Shown: positions 10,801 through 18,560, numbered from the stretch's first letter. The stretch: 64,000 bases of DNA from Cellulomonas chengniuliangii (GCF_024508335.1 NZ_CP101988.1:2976001-3040000); one strand, 5' to 3'. Made by a program: numbers and translations. Notes: generated by a model not told the origin, from the sequence alone.

Positions 10801-12597
10801 GCCCGGGGCGGTCGAGACGTTCGTCGACGTCAGCCGCTTGGACCCGGTCGCCGCGACCGTCGGGTCCACCAGGGTCAGCACCGCGCACGCGGGAGTGCTC
10901 GGCACGGACGTCTCCCCCGCGGCCGAGGTGCTCGCGGAGACGCAGTTGGTGAGCGGGCTGCCCGCGGCCGTCACGGTCGCCGACGGACCGGCCTGGACCC
11001 GGTACGGCACCGCGGCGCTGGCGCCGACGGGGATCGGCCCCGCGAAGGTGATCGAGAAGCCCGTCACGTCGCCCCACGACGCCACACCCAGGTCGCCCAG
11101 CGAGGGCAGCGTGTGGGCGGTCGTCGCGGTGGCGTCGTGCGTGCCCGCGCTCGTCGTGACCTCGAGCCGTGCCGACGTCGCCCCGGACGGCCACACCACG
11201 CCCGCCCCGGCGCCGTCCGTGCCGAAGCCCTCGATCAGCACCCCGGACGCGCCGAAGAAGCCGGTGGACCCCGCGGCCGGGTCGGTCAGCGTCAGGCCTT
11301 GGACCTGGACGTTCGCTGTGCTCGTGCCGCGGATCGTCACGGTCGACGTGGCTCCGGCGAGCGGCAGCTGCGCCGGCGAGAAGGCCGTCTTGGCCGACGT
11401 CGCGGCCAGCTCGGCGCGCACCAGCATGAACGCGTCGGCAGCGGAGGCGGCAGGCGAGGTGTGCTCGGCGCCGTCCACGGCGCCCGAGGCGACCACGGAG
11501 ATGCTGTTCTGCACCGTGCCGGCCAGGGCCCCGCCCGATCGCGGGGTGGCGCGCTGCGTGGTGCTCACCGCGAGCGCCCCCCTCGCGCCCGTGGGCATGG
11601 CGCCGGAGAACTCGAGGCGCAGGCCGGTCACGTCAGCCGCCGTGACCCCGCCCGGCAGCCCCGCGAGGAGGTCTGTCGTCGCGGTCGTCGCGGCACGTGC
11701 GAAGGCGCCGGTGGTGTGCGGCGTCCCCCCGACGTACGCGACGACAGTCACGTCGACCGCGCCGTCGGGCCATGTGACGTCGGCGCCGGTGAGCGATGCG
11801 AGGTCGAGCACGTCGAACGCGCTGCGGGCCGCGGTCCGCGACGGGTCCGAGGGCTCGGTCACGACCAGCGACGACGCCGCGAAGTTGGAGGCGTTGGCGA
11901 ATCCGAGCGTGACCTGCTTGGCCGCGCCCGGTTGGGCGATCTCGTCCGCCGCGCCCGGGCCAGGGCCGGCCACCGCGGAAGCCCACGACTTGGTGGCCGT
12001 CGCCTTCGGGGTGGGGACGACGTCGACCGTGACCTCCGCCGAGGAGGTGCGTGCTCCGCGGTTGCTCGCGGTGAGCGATGCGGTGTTGGTGACCGTCAGG
12101 TCGCCCTCGTTCGCGTCGCGCGGCAGGAACCGCGCGTAGACGCGCACCGAGCCCGTCGCCCCCTCGAACAGGCCGATCGACCCCGTGGTGTTGGGGTGCT
12201 CGAGCGCCTTGGTGAAGGTGACCGTCACCGTGTTCCCCTGCGTGCGCACGGTCGCCGGGATGTTCGCCGAGAGGGGGTCGACCCGCACCAGCTCGAGCCC
12301 CGCCGGAAGCGTGTCGACCAGGACCGCGTCCTCACAGCTGTTGACGTTGGACTTGCAGTCGAATGCGAGCTCGAACGAGAAGACCTCGTCGACCGCGACG
12401 ACCGGCTTGGAGACCGTCTTCGCGAGGAACATCTCGTTCCAGCCCGGGTCGCCGGGCGCGCCCACCGCGGGGACCACCCCAGCGAGGACGGACGTCGCCG
12501 CCAGGGCGAGGGTCGCCACCACCGCGGCCACCCGGGAGCGGGCGCGAGAGACGACCGTGCGCCGATGGGGGTGGCGGGCGGCAAAGTGACGGGGCAC
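4855..12597 (-). CDS. Giant secreted repeat protein with LAXTG sortase signal
   Basis: Predicted cell-wall-anchored surface protein of 2580 residues. The GTG at 12597 is chosen because GAGGA lies 8 bases upstream and a basic signal peptide follows (ending near VLAGVVPAVGA); an ATG 21 codons earlier is possible. Residues about 130-1830 hold at least seven diverged modules, each with a version of VTGxRLxFxGxxPxGAxG. Two DUF5979-like repeats (KTMRDDTG and TKQSDGAS) cover about 1885-2110. DUF11-type beta domains (VSKAATV and LTKTASI) start at about 2112 and 2400. The C-terminus is LATTG at about 2546, a hydrophobic helix and RRRR, which matches a class-E sortase signal. No sortase gene is in the window. 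A role in adhesion is inferred. Confidence 0.85.
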   Translation of the reverse strand: MPRHFAARHPHRRTVVSRARSRVAAVVATLALAATSVLAGVVPAVGAPGDPGWNEMFLAKTVSKPVVAVDEVFSFELAFDCKSNVNSCEDAVLVDTLPAGLELVRVDPLSANIPATVRTQGNTVTVTFTKALEHPNTTGSIGLFEGATGSVRVYARFLPRDANEGDLTVTNTASLTASNRGARTSSAEVTVDVVPTPKATATKSWASAVAGPGPGAADEIAQPGAAKQVTLGFANASNFAASSLVVTEPSDPSRTAARSAFDVLDLASLTGADVTWPDGAVDVTVVAYVGGTPHTTGAFARAATTATTDLLAGLPGGVTAADVTGLRLEFSGAMPTGARGALAVSTTQRATPRSGGALAGTVQNSISVVASGAVDGAEHTSPAASAADAFMLVRAELAATSAKTAFSPAQLPLAGATSTVTIRGTSTANVQVQGLTLTDPAAGSTGFFGASGVLIEGFGTDGAGAGVVWPSGATSARLEVTTSAGTHDATATTAHTLPSLGDLGVASWGDVTGFSITFAGPIPVGASAAVPYRVQAGPSATVTAAGSPLTNCVSASTSAAGETSVPSTPACAVLTLVDPTVAATGSKRLTSTNVSTAPGTTTTAVLAATARMGGPTGGNARPSSLVLTEQRVAGDAGSERWWEVFGPTAVAATPVASGDVLTAEVLVGGVWTAVHTATGPTTVELDLQDAVADAGLSGPVTGVRLVVTRAAGFEDGATVRANLTFAVRPGTSFGAEQVTNCVVPSAALGSRSANGAQACATLTGVVLPGGGQAHPLTKQAKSTVVEGAVDAAGQRTVDLRWSTNGAGDLARVEVSDMAQTTTGDGIDGSDSFWDVFDIERVAPITSGAAAQGSSAWDPYLVFDRVAAVELWDGTTWRRLANDPCAVEAACTGSFPGVTLTTADRAAAWAVRLVYVARPASERAATLAALVAAGDWRAAIAPSETGVAAVPAGDTIRGIRLQAQLRDTLRSDSTLPVNDARSYNACAAGAVVSPPLPACVGQVVNDGLVRGGPSAGSMTPVGPGVAGNLPDERTVTILPMALAVQTTKSWLRADAYGQMPQDLALPGAGTPEIEYPHATLALTATNATASSAVDRLTITEPAALGAAGSNPFDRFTVTGIAAVAPTGADPARTVYRVDTGSGLVAVPVGSLTPAFLADAVRVEVEFNGRIAPGATGALTLDTRLRSTVRGAGDPVTATAPGAPVANTALATATDGRVCVDSTAGATRNEQVSPCVLEPATAQASDALTISAPSTDVEVTKDISRATIDRDLAAAQAFDVRLTVQNVGNSPATALALTDAASMPAADAVTGAQPAEHASGPFYDAVTLTGATVTTLPTGAQQMRLDVLVGSTFTADGTDLSVTGGTWATGAPVPAATGALALPGGTAWADVVGVRVVFLGSALASPGQVGRVTLGAVLRDELRSGGAPSATGGVPAAMNDSTPNPGEAVVGRVGDTVTGRADAGSLPSTVRTATDDLSVRAGRIAVEVSKTPTGSVKPGSIVAFTLSSTHTGTADLPDPVLTDHLPTDGIGQVLSLDTTETGLVAGSGNSPWGVELVGPGENLLGDPQALRYNPGETAVTIDGVVVPAHSVVVTWQPGAVLLPGQTIKVTLPLAVRSSALGATTNTLGFGSTSTTRYVEDSTCTATGAGTRSYAGADRSCRVAVPLNVTSSGAFTSRKDVRAWPTDLGAMDTRPTASTCAADADGYVAYPCAAVVQPGGLMRWRTSVTAGNVPATSLVLVDVLPHRGDVGEETGLPRNTDWRPTWDGVAPALDGAPAGTTLTVLHATAADPAITYTSTPDATWSATPPADPTTLTGFKLVLGFTGVTGGQMPAGSTVRAAWTMRAPTDLSGDAWQGAVAWNTFGYQGVSDDTYTTQPRKAGVVFPEGSLGVSKTMRDDTGLGLLPSSVDVLVTCTVPTDPTDPAGARSPVVLPGGGVVTLDAANGWEGQVDHVPGGATCVVTEPDRQGASSTTFTPAGADPSASAPIEVLAGETAADNHVTVANVYEATSLTVTKQSDGASGALATSTFDLTLVCALAGSPLTLPAADAAFTLRSGDRRTVDDLPVGAECVVTETSSHGATIGYRVGGVVQAGDGTLTLGADAADNVVGIENAFSELDVSKAATVTSAQAGDTFDYTLTVANTGPAPTGDVRLTDRLPAELAVAAVTAPAPWACTVDPTDPADPAAGETVSCAYGSGATLAAGATAPVVTVTVGVAAGIAVDELVNVATVRWTDTGSPNPAPPVREDDDVVRVPVRRIVAASAPTCVADARWLDVDLDLRNIDAATTPVTLTWFADADQDGAPDGAAVHVETIPAGGDLSTRLLWPGTTVDQDGAALTQPGMRVVRAGETPTWQNLVLDPALATSTLRGGVLVGVDAGTAAATTLLAVYPATGVGCDLVRAPGLGLTKTASIDRAGPNREFEYTLAVHNTGLGTTDDVTLTDQVPSGLRVTEVRVAGAATVDGPTWFPCTVTGRDASGFGGLVTCVLDGWLAPRSSAPVVTLAVQASSSPETGRLVNTAGVVWTDPADPAALRSSGTGTAAVQMSSVLATTGAALAQAAIASALLVGLGVLAVTFSRRRRTT

Positions 12598-12696
12598 GCG
12601 GCGGTCCTCGGGTCGACGATGGCTCGTGCACCGCAGAGCGCACGAGAGGGGACGACCCATCAGTCAGCCAGACGATCCTGCCGACGCGGGTGGGGG

Positions 12697-12717
12697 CCGG
12701 GGTGATTCCCGGGGTGA
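12697..12717. promoter_or_regulatory. Direct repeat CCGGGGTGA upstream of the giant surface protein
   Basis: CCGGGGTGA occurs at 12697-12705 and again at 12709-12717, 12 bases apart, about one helical turn. It lies about 100 bases upstream of the adhesin start, just after the LuxR gene. It is a candidate activator site; which protein binds it is unknown. Confidence 0.3.
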
Positions 12718-12759
12718 AGCAGACCGCCACGCCAGGCGATTCGTCGCCATTGCCCCGGG

Positions 12760-14457
12760 TCAGCCGACCAGCACTCCGGTCCGATAGGCCACCACGAGCG
12801 CGTCGTCGCGGCTGTGCACCCCGAGCTTGCGGTAGAGCGAGCGCACCTGGGACTTGACCGTGTTGGGCGAGACGAAGAGCCTGGCGGCGACTAGGTCGAG
12901 CGACGGCGTGGACGCGAGCTCGACGAGCACCGCGCACTCTCGCTCCGACAGGTCGACCACGTCGATGCGCGACGGCAGCGCGTCGCCGTGCGCGCGCAGG
13001 ACCGGCGAGTCGAGCAGGTCCTCCAGCCAGCGCATGGCGCGTGCCGTCGCCGGGGCAGCGGTCGCCACGTCAGCCGTCGCCGCGATCTCGCGCAGTTCGG
13101 CCGACGGCACGAGGACGAACGGGTGCACGAGCTCTTGGGAGCCGGCCAGGTCGACCGCGCGGGTCAGCGCGACCAGCGCGGCGGCGGCATCGCCCACCCG
13201 ATGCTCTGCGACCGCCTCGATGAGCAGCGCGTCGAGCAGGTAGCGGGGATGGACTCCCGACGTGTGCGTCAGCGAGACCGCGCGCGTCCGCGCAGCCGCG
13301 GCGTCCCCGGTGAGCAGTTCGAGCCGGGCCCGACGCAGCCGCACCGCGCTGGCCGTCCCGCGCGCGGTCTCCATCGCGGCGATCGTCCCGGGGACGTCCC
13401 TGAGCACGGCCCGGGCCCGGTCGCCCTGCCCGAGCGCGAGCAGCAGGTCCACCTGCGCGCATCCCACGACGGCCCGCAGGTACGCCCCCCGCCCGCAGGT
13501 CGCCGGATGCGACGCGACCTGCGCCTCGAGGCGGTGCAGCGCGGCGAGCGTGTCACCGCGCACGACGGCCAGCTGGGCTCGGGCGATCTCGACGAATGCC
13601 CAGAGCTCTTCGCGCACGCGCACGTCGTCGATCGAGTCCAAGCCGTCGAGCGCCTTCGCGGCCGCGTCGACGTCGAGCTCGGCAAGCGCGGCCAGCGAGC
13701 GCGCGACGATCCGCCCGGTGCGCGAGAGCTGCTCCAGGCGTCCCCCGCGCTCGGGCCGCGCATCGGCCTCGTCGAGCAGCTCGCGCGCTGCCCCCAGGTC
13801 ACCGCGCAGCGCGAGCACAAGGGCCAGGTCTCCCGTCGCGCCGCGGGCCAGGGCGTCGATGCCGCTCCGTCTGGCCGCCCGCGCGGCGACGCGGAAGTCC
13901 TCGGCGGCTGCGAGCATGTCTCCCCGCAGCAGCCGCAGGATGCCCCACTCGAACCGCACCAGCGCGAGCATGTCGTCGTGGCGGCCGCCGTACCGGGGTT
14001 CGGGGATCAGCTGCTGGGCCTGCGCCGCGACCGCCTCCGCCTCTTCGAGCCGCCCCGACACGCGCAGCGAGATGACCTGCGTCAGCGCGGGCACGAGGCG
14101 GTCACGCAGCGTCGGCGGCTCGATCGGCTCCGTCGGCGCTGCGCCATCCGCGGCGGGGAGCCCCACGAGGAAGGCGCGGGCCAGGGCCAGGGCAGGCCGC
14201 CCGTGGAGCGACTCGGCCGGGACGCGTGCGAAGAAGTCGCACACGACGGAGAAGTGGTCGCACAGCAACTCGACGGGCCGGGCGTCGAGGGCCTCGATCG
14301 CCCTCTCCCAGTCCTGGGCGGCGATCGCCCGGGCGAGCGTGCGATGTGCACGGTCGGTCTCGGGCATCGCCTCCCGCGCGGGGGCGGCCGGCTGCACGGG
14401 GAGGCCTTGAGGGCGAGAGCCGCGGGCGGTGGCCCGCTCACGCTGCTCGGGGAGCAT
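12760..14457 (-). CDS. LuxR-family regulator with TPR-like region and C-terminal HTH
   Basis: Predicted transcription factor of 565 residues. The last 60 residues form a LuxR/GerE helix-turn-helix, LSERECAVLVELA then LFVSPNTVKSQVRSLYRKLGV. The rest is Ala/Leu/Arg-rich helical sequence resembling the TPR region of MalT-like proteins. No Walker A motif is visible, so the usual MalT-type ATPase domain is missing. The ATG at 14457 is preferred because GAGGGG lies about 9 bases upstream; the open frame continues upstream into the fprA gene with no other likely start. It lies 162 bases upstream of the giant surface-protein gene on the same strand, so it may control that gene. The signal is unknown. 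Confidence 0.8.
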   Translation of the reverse strand: MLPEQRERATARGSRPQGLPVQPAAPAREAMPETDRAHRTLARAIAAQDWERAIEALDARPVELLCDHFSVVCDFFARVPAESLHGRPALALARAFLVGLPAADGAAPTEPIEPPTLRDRLVPALTQVISLRVSGRLEEAEAVAAQAQQLIPEPRYGGRHDDMLALVRFEWGILRLLRGDMLAAAEDFRVAARAARRSGIDALARGATGDLALVLALRGDLGAARELLDEADARPERGGRLEQLSRTGRIVARSLAALAELDVDAAAKALDGLDSIDDVRVREELWAFVEIARAQLAVVRGDTLAALHRLEAQVASHPATCGRGAYLRAVVGCAQVDLLLALGQGDRARAVLRDVPGTIAAMETARGTASAVRLRRARLELLTGDAAAARTRAVSLTHTSGVHPRYLLDALLIEAVAEHRVGDAAAALVALTRAVDLAGSQELVHPFVLVPSAELREIAATADVATAAPATARAMRWLEDLLDSPVLRAHGDALPSRIDVVDLSERECAVLVELASTPSLDLVAARLFVSPNTVKSQVRSLYRKLGVHSRDDALVVAYRTGVLVG

Positions 14458-14596
14458 CTGGACGTCCCCTCTCTGGGGTGCGGCCGCACATCGCGCCACC
14501 GCACCGGCGCCCCCGACGGTGCGACGGTGCGACGGTGCGGCCGGGGACGCCCCACGGTAGAGGCTCGAGCCGCCGCCCTCGCCGATGTCCCGAGCC

Positions 14597-14634
14597 CTGG
14601 ACCTCTGCGCGCCGCTAGGTGGGCAGAGGTCCAG
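14597..14634 (-). terminator. Terminator hairpin after fprA
   Basis: CTGGACCTCTGC (14597-14608) and GCAGAGGTCCAG (14623-14634) form a perfect 12-bp stem with a 14-base loop. It starts about 17 bases after the fprA stop and separates fprA from the LuxR gene. Confidence 0.7.
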
Positions 14635-14651
14635 AGACGCGCTGCAGGCGC

Positions 14652-16049
14652 TCAGGCCTCGGGGCGCACCGTGCCGAGCGCGATCTGCACCATCTCCTCG
14701 CGCGGGACGACCTTGACGCGCTCGCGGCCGTGCGGTGCGCCGAGCGACCGCTCGTACGCGTCGAGCTTCTCCCAGCCGGACCACTCGATGGGCCGCACGC
14801 CCCGGGCGGTGAGGAAGTCGACGATGGCCTGCGGGTCGCGCTCGGGGGCGGTGACGAACTCCTCCGACGGGCTCTCCACGCCGCCCGCGTCCTCGACGAG
14901 GTTGCGGATGGTCTCCGACGCGTCCGACTTGGTGTGGCCGATGAGGCCGACGGGCCCGCGCTTGATCCAGCCGGTCGCGTAGACGCCGGGCACGTGCTCG
15001 CCGTCCACGTCCACGACGCGGCCCCCACGGTTCGGGATGACCCCCGCGACCTCGTCGAACGGGATGTCCACCAGCGGCGAGCCGAAGTAGCCCACGGCGC
15101 GGTAGACGGCCTGGACCTGCCAGTCGTGGAACTCCCCGGTGCCCGTGACGTTGCCGTCGCCGTTGAGCGCGGTGCGCTCGGTGCGCAGCCCGACGACCTT
15201 GCCGTCCTCGCCGAGCACCTCGACCGGCTTGTGCAGGAAGTGCAGGTGGATGCGGCGGCTCGCGGTGAACTCCTCAGGCTCCTTGAGCGTCCAGTCCGTG
15301 AGGGTCTTGACGACCTGCTTGGTCTGGTTCGAGGAGTGGATCGCGGCCATCGAGCCCTCGTCGAACTCGAAGTCCTCGGGGTAGACGATCACGTCCACGT
15401 CGGGGACGTGGCCCAGCTCGCGCAGCTCGAGCGGCGAGAACTTCGCCTGGGCGGGCCCGCGGCGCGCGAAGACGTGCACGTCGGTGACCGGGGACGCCTT
15501 GAGGATCTCGTAGACGTTCGCGGGGATCTCGGTGGGCAGCAGGTCATCGGCGTGCTTGGCCAGCACGCGCGCCACGTCGAGCGCGACGTTGCCGGCGCCC
15601 AGCACCGCGACCTCGCGGGCCTCGAGCGGCCAGGTGCGCGGGGCGTCCGGGTGCCCGTCGTACCAGGAGACGAAGTCGGCGGCGCCGTACGAGCCGTCCA
15701 GGTCGATGCCCGGGATCGGCAGCGCCGCGTCGCGGATCGACCCGGTCGAGAAGATCACCGCGTCGTAGAACTGGCGCATGTCCTCGAGCTTGAGGTCCAC
15801 CCCGTACTCGACGTTCGCCAGCAGGCGGATGTCGCCCCGCTCGAGGACCTTGTGCAGGGCGACGATGATCTGCTTGATCCGCGGGTGGTCGGGCGCCACG
15901 CCGTAGCGAACCAGGCCGAACGGCGCGGGCAGCCGCTCGAAGAGGTCGATGCTCACATCGAGCCCGGTCTTCGAGAGGATGTCGGCCGCGTAGATGCCGG
16001 CCGGGCCGGCGCCGACGATGGCCACACGCAGGGGTCGGTTCGTGCTCAC
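14652..16049 (-). CDS. fprA: Ferredoxin/flavodoxin-NADP+ reductase, FprA type
   Basis: Adrenodoxin-reductase-like flavoenzyme that moves electrons between NADPH and ferredoxin in the cytoplasm. The FAD motif IVGAGPAGIYAADIL is at about residues 10-24, and LVRYGVAPDHPRIKQI follows, typical of the family. The NADP-binding motif VLGAGNVALDVARVL is near residues 150-165. The C-terminal GWIKRGPVGLIGHTKSDA is also diagnostic. The GTG at 16049 gives 465 residues, close to mycobacterial FprA. Upstream in-frame codons add 47 residues without homology-like features. GGAAGG lies about 12 bases upstream. It is monocistronic, with a palindrome-flanked promoter candidate and a strong terminator. Confidence 0.92.
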   Translation of the reverse strand: MSTNRPLRVAIVGAGPAGIYAADILSKTGLDVSIDLFERLPAPFGLVRYGVAPDHPRIKQIIVALHKVLERGDIRLLANVEYGVDLKLEDMRQFYDAVIFSTGSIRDAALPIPGIDLDGSYGAADFVSWYDGHPDAPRTWPLEAREVAVLGAGNVALDVARVLAKHADDLLPTEIPANVYEILKASPVTDVHVFARRGPAQAKFSPLELRELGHVPDVDVIVYPEDFEFDEGSMAAIHSSNQTKQVVKTLTDWTLKEPEEFTASRRIHLHFLHKPVEVLGEDGKVVGLRTERTALNGDGNVTGTGEFHDWQVQAVYRAVGYFGSPLVDIPFDEVAGVIPNRGGRVVDVDGEHVPGVYATGWIKRGPVGLIGHTKSDASETIRNLVEDAGGVESPSEEFVTAPERDPQAIVDFLTARGVRPIEWSGWEKLDAYERSLGAPHGRERVKVVPREEMVQIALGTVRPEA

Positions 16050-16143
16050 GGGACGCGGGTGCCTTCCGGTCGAGGAGCCCTCGCAGCGGGGTGGGTGGCG
16101 GGCCCGTCCTGGGTCCTCGTCCAGGGCGCGCCGCGCGACAGCT

Positions 16144-16172
16144 GCCGGGCATGCTGATGCCCGGCCAGTGTA
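16144..16172 (-). promoter_or_regulatory. Candidate fprA promoter with 22-bp palindrome
   Basis: GCCGGGCAT (16144-16152) and ATGCCCGGC (16157-16165) are perfect arms around GCTG. Directly upstream on the minus strand is TACACT (16172-16167), a good -10. Transcription would start inside the palindrome, so it is an operator or a 5' hairpin. No -35 was recognised. Confidence 0.45.
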
Positions 16173-16302
16173 CGGCGGTGACCAAGGCAACCCTCAGCCG
16201 GTCGCCACGATGCGGACGGAACGGACATCGCCCAGCACGCCGCCGCCTCCCGGCGATGCCGCGCGCATGGGCTGGGCGGGCGTCGTCGGGCCGCCGATCC
16301 CC

Positions 16303-16308
16303 TAAGTT
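16303..16308 (+). promoter_or_regulatory. -10 box of a probably leaderless rarD transcript
   Basis: TAAGTT is followed by six bases and then the GTG start at 16315. This spacing puts the transcription start at the first codon. There is no Shine-Dalgarno sequence in between. Confidence 0.4.
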
Positions 16309-16314
16309 CGGGTC

Positions 16315-17310
16315 GTGAGCCCTGAACCCGCGACCACCGCCCCGGACCGGGTCGGACTCGCCACCGGCGTCGCCGCCTACCTCCTGTGGGGCATGCTCCC
16401 GCTGTACTTCCCGCTGCTGCAGCCCGCGGGCGCCGTCGAGATCATCGGCCACCGGATCGTGTGGTCGCTCTTGTTCTGCCTGCTGCTGCTGGCGGCGACC
16501 CGGGGATGGGGGCCGTTCCGCGCGGTGCTCCGCTCGCCACGAAGCGTCCTGCTGCTCCTCGCGGCCGCCACGCTGCTCGCCGTCAACTGGCTCGTCTTCG
16601 TCTACGGGGTGCTCTCCGGGCAGGTCGTCGACGCCGCGCTCGGCTACTTCATCAACCCGATCGTGACGGTCGCCCTCGCCGTCGTGGTGCTCCACGAGAG
16701 GGTTCGGCGCATCCAGTGGGTCGCCCTCGCGATCGCGGCGACAGCGGTGGTGGTCATCACCATCGGCAATGGCCGGCTGCCGTGGATCGCGCTCGCCGTC
16801 GCGGGCACCTTCGGGGTCTACGGGCTGCTCAAGAACCGCGTGGGCCGCACGGTCGGCGCCGTCCCCGGGCTCGCGGTCGAGACGCTCGTCCTGGCCCCCG
16901 CGGCGCTGGCCTACCTCGTCGTGCTCGAGGCCCGCGACGACGGGTCGTTCGGCGCGCTGGGCGGGTGGCACGCCGCCGCGCTCGCCGCGTCCGGCGTGGT
17001 CACCGCAGTGCCGCTGCTGCTGTTCGGCGCCGCGGCGCGACGACTGCCGCTCAGCGTGCTGGGGATGCTGCAGTACCTGGCGCCCATCCTCCAGCTGGTC
17101 GTCGGCGTCGTGGTGCTCCACGAGGCCATGCCGGCGGCCCGTTGGGCCGGGTTCGCCCTCGTGTGGGTGGCGCTCGTGATCCTCACCGTCGACGGCGTGC
17201 GCCAGCACCACCGTCAGGCGGGTGTGGCCCTCGCGCTGGCCGCAGCCGAGGCGCCGGGCGCGGGGAGCGCGGCGGAACCGCCCGATCAGGACGAGGACGC
17301 TTTGGCCTGA
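16315..17310 (+). CDS. rarD: RarD-type EamA-family permease
   Basis: Integral membrane transporter of the drug/metabolite superfamily. About ten hydrophobic helices form two EamA halves. RarD-type signatures are visible near the N-terminus (GVAAYLLWGMLPLYFPLL then GHRIVWSL) and in the middle (NWLVFVYGVLSGQVVDAALGY). The 331 residues include a hydrophilic Ala/Glu-rich tail of about 30 residues. The substrate is not established for the family; chloramphenicol sensitivity gave the name. The GTG start has no Shine-Dalgarno and is probably leaderless. The 3' end overlaps the convergent mycosin gene by 25 bases. Confidence 0.88.
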   Translation: MSPEPATTAPDRVGLATGVAAYLLWGMLPLYFPLLQPAGAVEIIGHRIVWSLLFCLLLLAATRGWGPFRAVLRSPRSVLLLLAAATLLAVNWLVFVYGVLSGQVVDAALGYFINPIVTVALAVVVLHERVRRIQWVALAIAATAVVVITIGNGRLPWIALAVAGTFGVYGLLKNRVGRTVGAVPGLAVETLVLAPAALAYLVVLEARDDGSFGALGGWHAAALAASGVVTAVPLLLFGAAARRLPLSVLGMLQYLAPILQLVVGVVVLHEAMPAARWAGFALVWVALVILTVDGVRQHHRQAGVALALAAAEAPGAGSAAEPPDQDEDALA

Positions 17311-18560
17311 CGCCGCCGGGTCCCGCCCAGACGCGCCGCGAGCACCGCGAGCAGCACTGCCGTCAGGCCGCCGAGCGTCCACCACGCGCCCACGCTGCGG
17401 GTCGTGGCGAGCGGGTCCGCGCGCACCTCGACCATGACGTGCTCGACGGCGTCGGACGCCGCGGGGGGACGGCCGTGCACCGGGCTCACGGGTCCGGCGG
17501 CCGAGCCGTCGTCCACGAACGCGAGGGCCTGGTCCGGGCGGATCAGGCCCCAGCCCATCTGGTCGTCGCGCTCGCCGGGGTGCACGCGGGCGGCCGTGAC
17601 CTCGAGGCGGTGCCGCCACTGCGCCGGGGTCTCCTCGGGGTAGCGCTCGACGAGCAGGGCCGCCGCGGCGCTCACATACGCCGTGGCGAAGCTCGTCGAC
17701 GCCAGGTCACCCGCGAGCATGCAGTCCCCCGCCGCGTGGTACGTGGTGAGCACGTTCGTGCCCGGCGCCGCGACGCCCACGTGCGCGCCGCGCACTGAGC
17801 CCTCGGCGACCTGGTCCGCGTCGTCGACGGCCGTGACCGCGAGCACCTCGGGGTACGCGGCGGGGTACCGCGGGCCGTCCGCCACGCCGGCCGCTGCGCC
17901 CGCCGCTGCGCCGGACGCCGCGCGGTTGCCGACACTCGCCACGACCAGCGCCCCCGCCCGGGTCGCGTCCTGCACCGCCGCCCGCAGCTCTGGGGAGTCC
18001 TCCGTGGTGCTCATGGACACGTTGACGACCCGGGCTCCATGCTCCGCGGCGTAGCGGATGCCCGCCGCGACCCGGTCGGCGCGAGGGCCGACCCCGTCCC
18101 GCACGGCCTGCTCGTCGTCGGCGACGAACACCCGCACCGGCAGCACCATCGCCTCGGGGGCCAAACCCACGACGCCCGAGCCGGGCACCGCGCGTGCCGC
18201 GATCTGCCCGGCGACCGCGGTGCCGTGCCCATCGGTGTCCGTGAGCCCCGCGGGGTCGCCGTCCGCGCCCACCAGGTCGACTCCGGGAAGCACCGCGTCG
18301 GCGAGGTGCGCGTTGCCCGCGTCGACCCCGGAGTCGACCACGGCGACGACCACGCCCGCGCCCGTCGCCGTGCGCCAGGCCGCCTCGCTCGCGAGCCGGG
18401 CGAGCGCCGGCGGCGCGTCGGGCACGTACATCGTGGTCCCGGGGGCACACGCAACCTCCGCGGCCACCGCAGCGGAGCCCTGCGACACGACGCCGCCCGC
18501 GGCGACGATCGCGACCAGCCCGACGACGAGGTGGGTGCTCCGCCGGGCGCCCGGGGTCAC
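17286..18560 (-). CDS. mycP: Mycosin, ESX-associated S8 serine protease (first copy)
   Basis: Membrane-anchored subtilase of the ESX system, known in mycobacteria to stabilise the secretion complex and to cleave some substrates outside the membrane. A signal peptide covers about residues 1-34. The catalytic triad is Asp76 (VVAVVDSGVD), His112 (DGHGTAVAG) and Ser290 (STSFAT), with Asn212 for the oxyanion hole. Cys38 and Cys280 could form a mycosin-type disulfide. A C-terminal helix (about 393-410) is followed by RRR, as in all mycosins. The GTG at 18560 overlaps the eccB stop (GTGA), giving 424 residues and coupling it to EccB. Confidence 0.93.
   Translation of the reverse strand: MTPGARRSTHLVVGLVAIVAAGGVVSQGSAAVAAEVACAPGTTMYVPDAPPALARLASEAAWRTATGAGVVVAVVDSGVDAGNAHLADAVLPGVDLVGADGDPAGLTDTDGHGTAVAGQIAARAVPGSGVVGLAPEAMVLPVRVFVADDEQAVRDGVGPRADRVAAGIRYAAEHGARVVNVSMSTTEDSPELRAAVQDATRAGALVVASVGNRAASGAAAGAAAGVADGPRYPAAYPEVLAVTAVDDADQVAEGSVRGAHVGVAAPGTNVLTTYHAAGDCMLAGDLASTSFATAYVSAAAALLVERYPEETPAQWRHRLEVTAARVHPGERDDQMGWGLIRPDQALAFVDDGSAAGPVSPVHGRPPAASDAVEHVMVEVRADPLATTRSVGAWWTLGGLTAVLLAVLAARLGGTRRRQAKASSS

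Noticed and set aside
9370-12705. Open frame of 1111 codons opposite the giant surface protein
   Set aside because: It is an antisense shadow of a strongly coding gene, rich in Arg and His, with no motif or ribosome site.
12760-14784. Longer LuxR protein starting at 14784
   Set aside because: The extra 109 residues would overlap the end of fprA and a terminator hairpin, and have no domain; the ATG at 14457 has a ribosome site.
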